64,000 nt of DNA, from positions 187,315 through 251,314 of the forward strand of contig NW_019773903.1 of the NCBI RefSeq assembly GCF_001039355.2, read 5' to 3'. This DNA comes from Lingula anatina. Taxonomy: Eukaryota > Brachiopoda > Lingulata > Lingulida > Lingulidae. Within the stretch, counting starts at the first letter, position 1, and every line of letters begins with the position of its first letter. A program made the position numbers and the translations under genes. The notes beneath the pieces were generated by a model. That model had not been told where the DNA came from. It searched no databases and saw only the letters and a list, made by a program, of their open reading frames with translations. This document shows, in pieces, positions 61,001 to 64,000 of this stretch.

Positions 61001-64000
61001 ATATTGAAACTCCCATGGAAACTGAGAATACAGAGATAGTTGATGCTTCTAGTGTTAATGTGAATGATGTGGCAGCCGAGACAATTACAAAAACTTCGCC
61101 TGCCAGGGATTCTGATAATTCTGACTTGTCTGATCTGGAAACGCCAAACTCCCCAAACCGTCCATCTCTGGAGGAGCGTATAAGAGCCTTGGATGAAAAA
61201 CTGAGCATGGCATCCAGTTTACAGTCATCTGTGTCATTATCAACTTCAACAAGAACTCTGGACTCTTCTACCCCACCAACAGTGACACCTATAGTGGATT
61301 ATAATAAATATAGAATTCGTAAACGCGGGGACTCGTTGTCAGCCGTCCCCATGGTCCCTGTGACTGCGGACAAAGTCGAACCCTCGGACATAGTAAAGAC
61401 ATTGTTGTCTAGGTCAAGTATATTTGACCAGGATTCCCGAAGGCTGGAACAGATTCACGAGAAATATGAGCCAAAAGATAACATCTCTAAGTCCATGGTT
61501 GGGGAGAGTATTGCAGTGGTGGGTAATATGGTAGAAACCACTGACGTCATGCTCCAGCAAAAACCTGGGTTTCGAACCAAAGGCGCGGCAAAGGAGTTAC
61601 CAAACTTGACCCAAGCAGCGGCACAGCCCTTGCCAGGCACGCGTGTTCCGAGTCTGGCCAGTTCATCACCTGTGACACCCATGTCGACATCCAGCGTCTC
61701 CACACCCTCTACCCCTCTGACACCCAGTACACCAGCGACACCTGGTGGAGCATGTAAGCCGCAAACTTCTGCAGGTAAATAGGCATAAATGCAATTGTTT
61801 GGAAAAGATTACAAAAAGTCTTGCCTGAATTATTTTCCAAAATCCAAAAAGAAAGTTTTCGTATTGTTGTTTACTGGTTAGGATGCATCTGTTTGATAAT
61901 GTTTGTAATGAAAATTGGAAGGATTTGAAAATTTAAGTATTTTTTCGTCTAGTTGGGGACTTAAACTAGTTGCTAATCAAAGAAAATGACCAAAAATGTT
62001 TCAGATATCAAGAATGAAGTAAAATTTAATAAGAGCCCAAGTAAAGCAGACTCCAAAGATATTTACTAAAATTAATTTCATGTGGTAAATGTAAATGCAC
62101 TTAAACTTCCTTTTCAGGCATGACAGCTCCCGGCTGGAAACCAGTCACGGATTACGCTGCCTTGAAGGCAGCAGCTCAGCAGCAACAACAGCAGCTGCAG
62201 ATCCAGACGCCCCCTACAGTTCCACAGGTCATGTCCACATCCCAACAACAGCCAGTCCCCCTGAAGCCCATCCTCAAGAAGGATATCTCTCCCTCAGATC
62301 CCAGGAAGGAAAGGTCAGCTCTGTACGCTTTGAAAACTGACACAGCTGTTATGTCTGCGGCACCAGTGGGGGCAGCTGCGTCACCAGCCTTGCCAAGAAA
62401 GGACAGTACATCGGCTTTTAACAGTGGTGGAGATTTGTCACATTCAGGGAGAACAGTTTCTGGGGGCACCTCTGTGGAGACAACGGCCCATGCTGCCACA
62501 GCCACCAGTAAAGTGAAAGAAGAATCGGTGCCATCTAGTAATAGGACACCAGCTCCTCTTGGTGTTGCCAAGGAGACTGCTGCCACGGAAACTCCCGGGG
62601 AGTTGTCTGCTGCCCCTATGAAGAAGGACGTGCCCAGTAGGCCCGACCCCAGACTGAACAGTGGCATTCTGGGAAAAAGGAAGGCTAATGATGACAGCGC
62701 CAAAATGAAGGAGGAAAATAGAATAAGGGAAAAGAAACCAAAAGATGTGTCTAACTCTGCAGGTGGCCTTCAAGATTCTAAAAACTCTGCCTCTGTGAAT
62801 GTTGTGAAACCTTCTGAACCTGAGACTAAGAAACCCAAACTGCAAACTAAAGACAGCACTAACAGTAGTAGTAATAGGGAGAAAGACAGGAAAGAGGGAG
62901 GAAAGGAGAAAAAATCCAACTCAGTTCCATCTAAAAATGACAACAAAGATTCTACAGGGGACTCGTCTCAGACCAAGGAAGTTGTTAAGAAAACCCAAAG
63001 TTCCTCCTCAGCATCCTCGACAAGTAAGTCACAGAAATCAGTTGAAAAGAAACCCACTAAAGAGGGCAGTGCAGAGCGTGGAGACAAGAAAAGCTTTCCT
63101 GAACCCACTAAAAAGGTCTCTAACAGAGAGAGTGAAAAGAAGGCCTCTGACAAGGATGCCAAGTTCCAAGATAGAAGCAAAGAAAGAGATAAGATGAAAG
63201 ATAGAAAGGACAAGTCCCACAGCAAAGACAGACATTCCAGAGAAAAGGAAAAATCATCTGAGAAGTCAGTTTCCGAGAAAAACGTCTGATAAAATCAGTT
63301 CTGAAAAAAGTGAAAAACCAATTGTGGAGAAATCAAATGACAAAGGAAATTCTGAGAAGTCATCAGACAAATCCAGCTCTGAAAAATCCCTTGACAAATT
63401 TGGCTCTGAAAAGAACTCAAAAGCAGATAAAACATCATCATCCTCTCAAGATAAGGAAAGGGTTTCTGATACAAAAATGAGAGACAAAGAAAAAGAGAAA
63501 GCTGGAATAAAAAGAGAAGCAGAGAAGAAAAAGAGACAAAGATGTTTCTTCTAGAGATAAGGACAGACAAAAAGCTAAAGACAATGACAAGGCCAGAGAT
63601 GGCAGTAAAGAGCGAGAAAAGCCAAGTTCTAGGAATGATGACAGATCTAAGCATGAGCCATCACCGCCCAAGGGAAAAGACGAGAAGGATAAACAATCCG
63701 TAAAATCTAGGGACACTAAGAATGAGAAAACCAAAAAAGAAGTTGACAAAGATACTTCAAAATCAAAGCAAAAAGTGGAGAAAAATGAAACCAATAAGAA
63801 GGCTGCTGATGATGTGGAGACCTCAAAAGTCAAGATGGAGGAAAAAAGTGGGAGACCTGCAAACAAGAATACTGATCAGAAGAAATTTAAGGACAGTGGA
63901 GACAAGGGATCGCAGAGCAGCTCACCACATGCTTCAAAAACCAGCAAGTCTACAAAAGAGAAAGATGCTGCTAAGAAAGAGCCCACCAAAGCTGAAAAAC
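24530..64000 (+). CDS. SPEN: SPEN / split ends / Msx2-interacting protein (C-terminus outside window)
   Basis: SPEN is a nuclear RNA-binding corepressor that recruits histone deacetylase complexes through a C-terminal SPOC domain and acts in Notch and nuclear-receptor repression. Exons seen: 24530-24612 (ATG), 34468-34812, 48072-48221, 49453-49710, 50574-50731, 52833-52944, 54067-54155, 54519-54667, 55417-55542, 56015-56242, 56574-56719, 57254-57457, 58485-61774 and 62118 to the edge. All are GT-AG and in phase, giving about 2,400 residues so far. RRM1 is at about 6-80, RRM2 318-392, RRM3 422-500 and RRM4 500-572, close to the human positions. The N-terminus MVRETRYLWIGNLPE is nearly human. 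Further anchors are TQSFRKQMEARRKEM and SSIFDQDSRRLEQ. Introns 1 and 2 are 9.9 and 13.3 kb. Two extra bases in the last exon break the frame (see findings). The SPOC domain is not in the window. Confidence 0.95.
27782..28286. repeat. Near-identical direct repeat around a single N in SPEN intron 1
   Basis: 27782-28026 and 28028-28286 repeat the same sequence (both contain GAGAGACTGTACAGGGGACA and CCTGCACTCAGGATCTGAGA) with only a few differences. An N at 28027 followed by poly-A marks the join. This is probably an unmerged allele. Confidence 0.88.
28926..29071 (-). mobile_element. Dispersed repeat family 3, copy 1 (reverse orientation)
   Basis: The reverse complement reads ...TTAGCCAAATCACTACTTC..., TTTGACTAAAACAAGTCAAA and TTTTAGCATTCGACTAAA. 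The core TTTGACTAAAACAAGTCAAA is an interrupted inverted repeat. The same layout recurs at 40930-41060 and 52981-53132. Confidence 0.72.
31106..31205. repeat. 36-bp tandem repeat, about 2.8 units
   Basis: Units of the type TCGATTTGGTTTTGCCGGTA plus ATATGTGTGCTTATTA occur in tandem with about 15 percent divergence, within SPEN intron 1. Confidence 0.75.
34468..34812 (+). CDS. SPEN: SPEN exon 2: rest of RRM1 and an Ala/Thr-rich linker
   Basis: Begins after TTTCTAG and continues RRM1 (RYGKIQSVKLHPKK, ATVAFMDIRSASKAHN). It then runs into a low-complexity Ala/Ser/Thr linker and ends ...AKRDG at GG|GTAAGT. The linker is shorter than in human SPEN. Confidence 0.92.
34839..37544 (+). repeat. Cluster of 21 GGATTA hexamers with X-box-like palindromes
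   Basis: GGATTA on the plus strand starts at 34839, 34878, 34947, 35012, 35025, 35586, 35931, 36005, 36034, 36185, 36351, 36528, 36692, 36868, 37238, 37258, 37268, 37296, 37330, 37448 and 37539. I noticed none on the minus strand. Interspersed X-box-like sites are 34861 (GTTACCATGACTAC), 34898 (GTAACCATGGTTAC), 35814 (GTTGCTATGGATAC), 35846 (GTTACTATAGTAAC), 36036 (ATTACCATGGCAAC) and 37309 (GTAACCATGGTAAC). It could be a decayed tandem repeat or a regulatory cluster. Confidence 0.7.
40526..41205 (+). repeat. Two direct copies of a dispersed repeat of about 140 bp
   Basis: 40526-40665 and 41069-41205 align over their whole length: TGTATGGGAT, TAAAATATA, ACATCTGCAGT, CACTGGGTATCTTC or TACTGGGAATCTTC, TTCCTGAG, AAAAAGTAT. 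Copy 2 directly follows a family-3 element (40930-41060). Confidence 0.75.
40930..41060 (+). mobile_element. Dispersed repeat family 3, copy 2
   Basis: Shares TTTGCTAAGACAAAG, AAATGGTTAAATTTGACTAA, CAAGTCAAATC and CAGTTTTAGCATTT with the copies at 28926-29071 and 52981-53132, in the same order. It is more diverged than the others. Confidence 0.65.
44391..44416. repeat. (TTTC)n microsatellite
   Basis: A short TTTC tetranucleotide run in SPEN intron 2. Confidence 0.93.
44535..44858. repeat. 36-bp satellite with 108-bp higher-order period
   Basis: Nine units of exactly 36 bp start at 44535, 44571, 44607, 44643, 44679, 44715, 44751, 44787 and 44823. Each opens with GACTAA or GACTCA and most close with ATTAGCA or ATCAGCA. 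Units 4-5-6 resemble units 7-8-9 more than they resemble each other, giving a three-unit (108-bp) higher-order repeat. Confidence 0.93.
46700..46746. repeat. Compound (TC)n(AC)n microsatellite
   Basis: TC dinucleotides followed by AC dinucleotides in SPEN intron 2. Confidence 0.95.
48072..49710 (+). CDS. SPEN: SPEN exons 3-4: RE/RS-rich linker
   Basis: Exon 3 (48072-48221) encodes Arg/Glu-rich sequence such as RERGRERERF. Exon 4 (49453-49710) encodes Lys/Arg-rich sequence ending in an RS/poly-Ser tract (SRKSRSRSAG, SSGSSSSSRSRR). Both are in phase 2. They match in position the RS-rich region between RRM1 and RRM2 of animal SPEN proteins. The 1.2-kb intron between them has an AAAT repeat (48281-48311) and a poly-T tract (48784-48810). 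Confidence 0.9.
50574..54155 (+). CDS. SPEN: SPEN exons 5-7: RRM2
   Basis: Exon 5 (50574-50731) ends in NLGICITRLPLRST, exon 6 (52833-52944) gives DTSLRDGLFHAYKKHGKVTS and RFAVVSFKK, and exon 7 (54067-54155) gives the last helix and strand, EDAKKAQEASNEM. Together they make a complete RRM closely resembling human SPEN RRM2. The 2.1-kb intron after exon 5 contains a conserved-looking block near 51300-51860. The intron after exon 6 contains two transposon-like copies. Confidence 0.92.
52981..53132 (+). mobile_element. Dispersed repeat family 3, copy 3
   Basis: Best-preserved copy. The left end GCACTGGCAAAT...TTAGCCAAA and the right end TTTGGCTAAACTGGCGAGT are partly inverted, and the centre holds TTTGACTAAAACAAGTCAAA. 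This fits a short non-autonomous foldback element inserted in the SPEN intron after exon 6. Confidence 0.72.
53798..54020. mobile_element. Foldback MITE, copy D (diverged)
   Basis: Starts GGCAGGGTTCCCATACC and contains long inverted arms (CTTAGATGTCTG with CACACCTACTGA against TCAGTAGGTGTGACAGACATCTAAG) and the family word GATAGATCGATCC. The target duplication is not clear. It ends about 46 bp before SPEN exon 7. Confidence 0.75.
54519..56719 (+). CDS. SPEN: SPEN exons 8-11: RRM3 and RRM4
   Basis: Exon 8 (54519-54667) begins EVEDSEFRPPEAELDEFHPK and RRM3 (TRTLFVGNLEKD). Exon 9 (55417-55542) completes it with AYAFVQYSDISSVVKALKKM. Exon 10 (56015-56242) gives LGFGKSMPTTCVWIDGV and most of RRM4. 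Exon 11 (56574-56719) gives its last strand, IDFASRD. This tandem RRM3-RRM4 unit is the most conserved part of SPEN. A truncated copy of exon 9 lies just upstream of the real one (55280-55348). Confidence 0.93.
55051..55087. repeat. (CA)n microsatellite
   Basis: CA dinucleotide run in the SPEN intron after exon 8. Confidence 0.96.
55149..55410. repeat. Tandem duplication of intron 8 end of SPEN
   Basis: A block starting ACCAAATTATCTTTGGTGAA and running to ATTACCATACAAATGTT occurs three times (from about 55150, 55209 and 55349). The second unit extends on through the exon 9 acceptor and 69 bases of exon 9. Confidence 0.92.
55280..55348 (+). pseudogene. SPEN: Truncated duplicate of SPEN exon 9
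   Basis: After an intact acceptor (TTGCTCTAG), 69 bases identical to the start of exon 9 encode DIDIKKQGAVTAY to SDISS. The sequence then switches back to duplicated intron DNA. The true donor is missing. Exon 9 itself is complete at 55417-55542. A possible cryptic donor lies at TTG|GTGAAA (after 55363), which would give an in-frame 84-base exon. Confidence 0.88.
57254..57457 (+). CDS. SPEN: SPEN exon 12: RGG-rich segment
   Basis: Sixty-eight codons rich in Gly, Arg and Ser: FEGRGRGSTF, SRSRGGGTN and NFRGRGGGSRGSF. This is an RGG/RG-type RNA-binding and arginine-methylation motif directly after RRM4. The splice sites (CTCCAG and AAG|GTAATC) and phase 2 on both sides fit the neighbours. I do not recall a comparable RGG block at this place in human SPEN. 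Confidence 0.88.
57559..57779. mobile_element. Foldback MITE, copy C (Tourist/Harbinger-like)
   Basis: A 215-bp element (57562-57776) between TTA copies at 57559-57561 and 57777-57779. It is the reverse-orientation homologue of copy B, sharing GGGGGTTCACGCTAAAT and TAGTAGGCGGG on the complementary strand. It lies in the SPEN intron before the 3.3-kb exon. Confidence 0.86.
57780..58484. other. SPEN: Rest of SPEN intron 12
   Basis: AT-rich sequence up to acceptor TTTGCAG; no other feature is recognised. Confidence 0.7.
58485..61774 (+). CDS. SPEN: SPEN exon 13: 3.3-kb exon, disordered Ser/Lys/Glu-rich region
   Basis: A single uninterrupted frame of about 1,096 codons follows acceptor TTTGCAG and ends at GCAG|GTAAAT. 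It is low-complexity: RS-like DRDERRVRSRDS, an acidic serine run (DSGSSSDSSSESSNDNSDAEE), a Gln-rich stretch and many SP/TP sites near SPKASPKSISSPK. Short conserved anchors shared with vertebrate SPEN are TQSFRKQMEARRKEME and SSIFDQDSRRLEQIHEKYE. Much of this in human SPEN is also one very large exon. Confidence 0.92.
62118..64000 (+). CDS. SPEN: SPEN exon 14 (start; open at right edge, two frame breaks)
   Basis: Acceptor TTTTCAG precedes GMTAPGWKPVTDYAALK and a short poly-Gln. It then becomes extremely Lys/Ser/Glu/Asp-rich. The frame stops at 63287-63289, but the same type of sequence continues at once in the next frame (SEKSSDKSSSEKSLDKF). It then moves to the third frame after about 63532 (KDRQKAKDNDKARDG) until the edge. 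Each shift equals one extra base, and both fall in AAAAA runs (63278-63282 and 63528-63532). Sequencing error is the simplest explanation. Confidence 0.85.

Noticed and set aside
62176-62845. Minus-strand frames of 133-175 codons opposite the SPEN last exon
   Set aside because: Shadows of the biased SPEN codon composition on the opposite strand.
1-64000. CRISPR arrays, bacterial operons, riboswitches
   Set aside because: None seen; the split genes and repeat content are those of an animal genome, and the tandem repeats lack unique spacers.

Overview
The window is nuclear DNA from an animal, most likely a marine invertebrate. Its genes are split by GT-AG introns that join in phase. It carries many microsatellites and foldback transposons. 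Its largest gene is SPEN/split ends, which is animal-type in exon layout. A lophotrochozoan such as a mollusc or brachiopod is my guess from the mix of BLVRB-like and bacterial-type amidohydrolase genes; the sequence alone does not settle it. Four single N bases and one 109-base N run show a draft assembly.

Layout. (1) 149-3865 (+): the last six exons of D2HGDH, with its N-terminus outside the window. (2) 5302-7391 and 11133-13076 (-): two intact four-exon genes for NAD(P)-binding oxidoreductases of the BLVRB/flavin-reductase type. They are a tandem duplication that includes the upstream DNA. (3) 15669-17179 (-): a complete four-exon cytidine deaminase gene. (4) 21320-24267 (-): a five-exon metallo-amidohydrolase resembling bacterial Atu3266/EF_0837 deacetylases. 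A second copy of its last exon (18864-19480) and a stub of CDA exon 1 (19632-19744) sit in a near-identical block joined by one N, and are probably the second haplotype left in the assembly. (5) 24530 to the right edge (+): SPEN (Msx2-interacting protein). Its start codon lies 262 bases from that of the amidohydrolase, head to head, so the two probably share a promoter. Fourteen SPEN exons are visible: four RRMs, an RS-rich linker, an RGG-rich exon, a 3.3-kb exon and the start of a second giant exon. Two extra bases in A-runs break the frame near the right edge. The SPOC domain lies beyond the window.

D2HGDH, the BLVRB-like enzymes, CDA and the amidohydrolase are small-molecule enzymes with no obvious common pathway; their proximity looks like ordinary gene packing. 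SPEN is a nuclear RNA-binding corepressor and accounts for over 60 percent of the window, mostly as introns.

Non-coding highlights: a four-copy MITE family with TWA target duplications; two other foldback or dispersed families; a 9 x 36-bp satellite with 108-bp higher-order periodicity; a duplicated SPEN exon fragment; and, in SPEN intron 2, 21 same-strand GGATTA hexamers mixed with RFX X-box-like palindromes over 2.7 kb. I found no convincing new biological system. The GGATTA/X-box cluster is the best unexplained signal.
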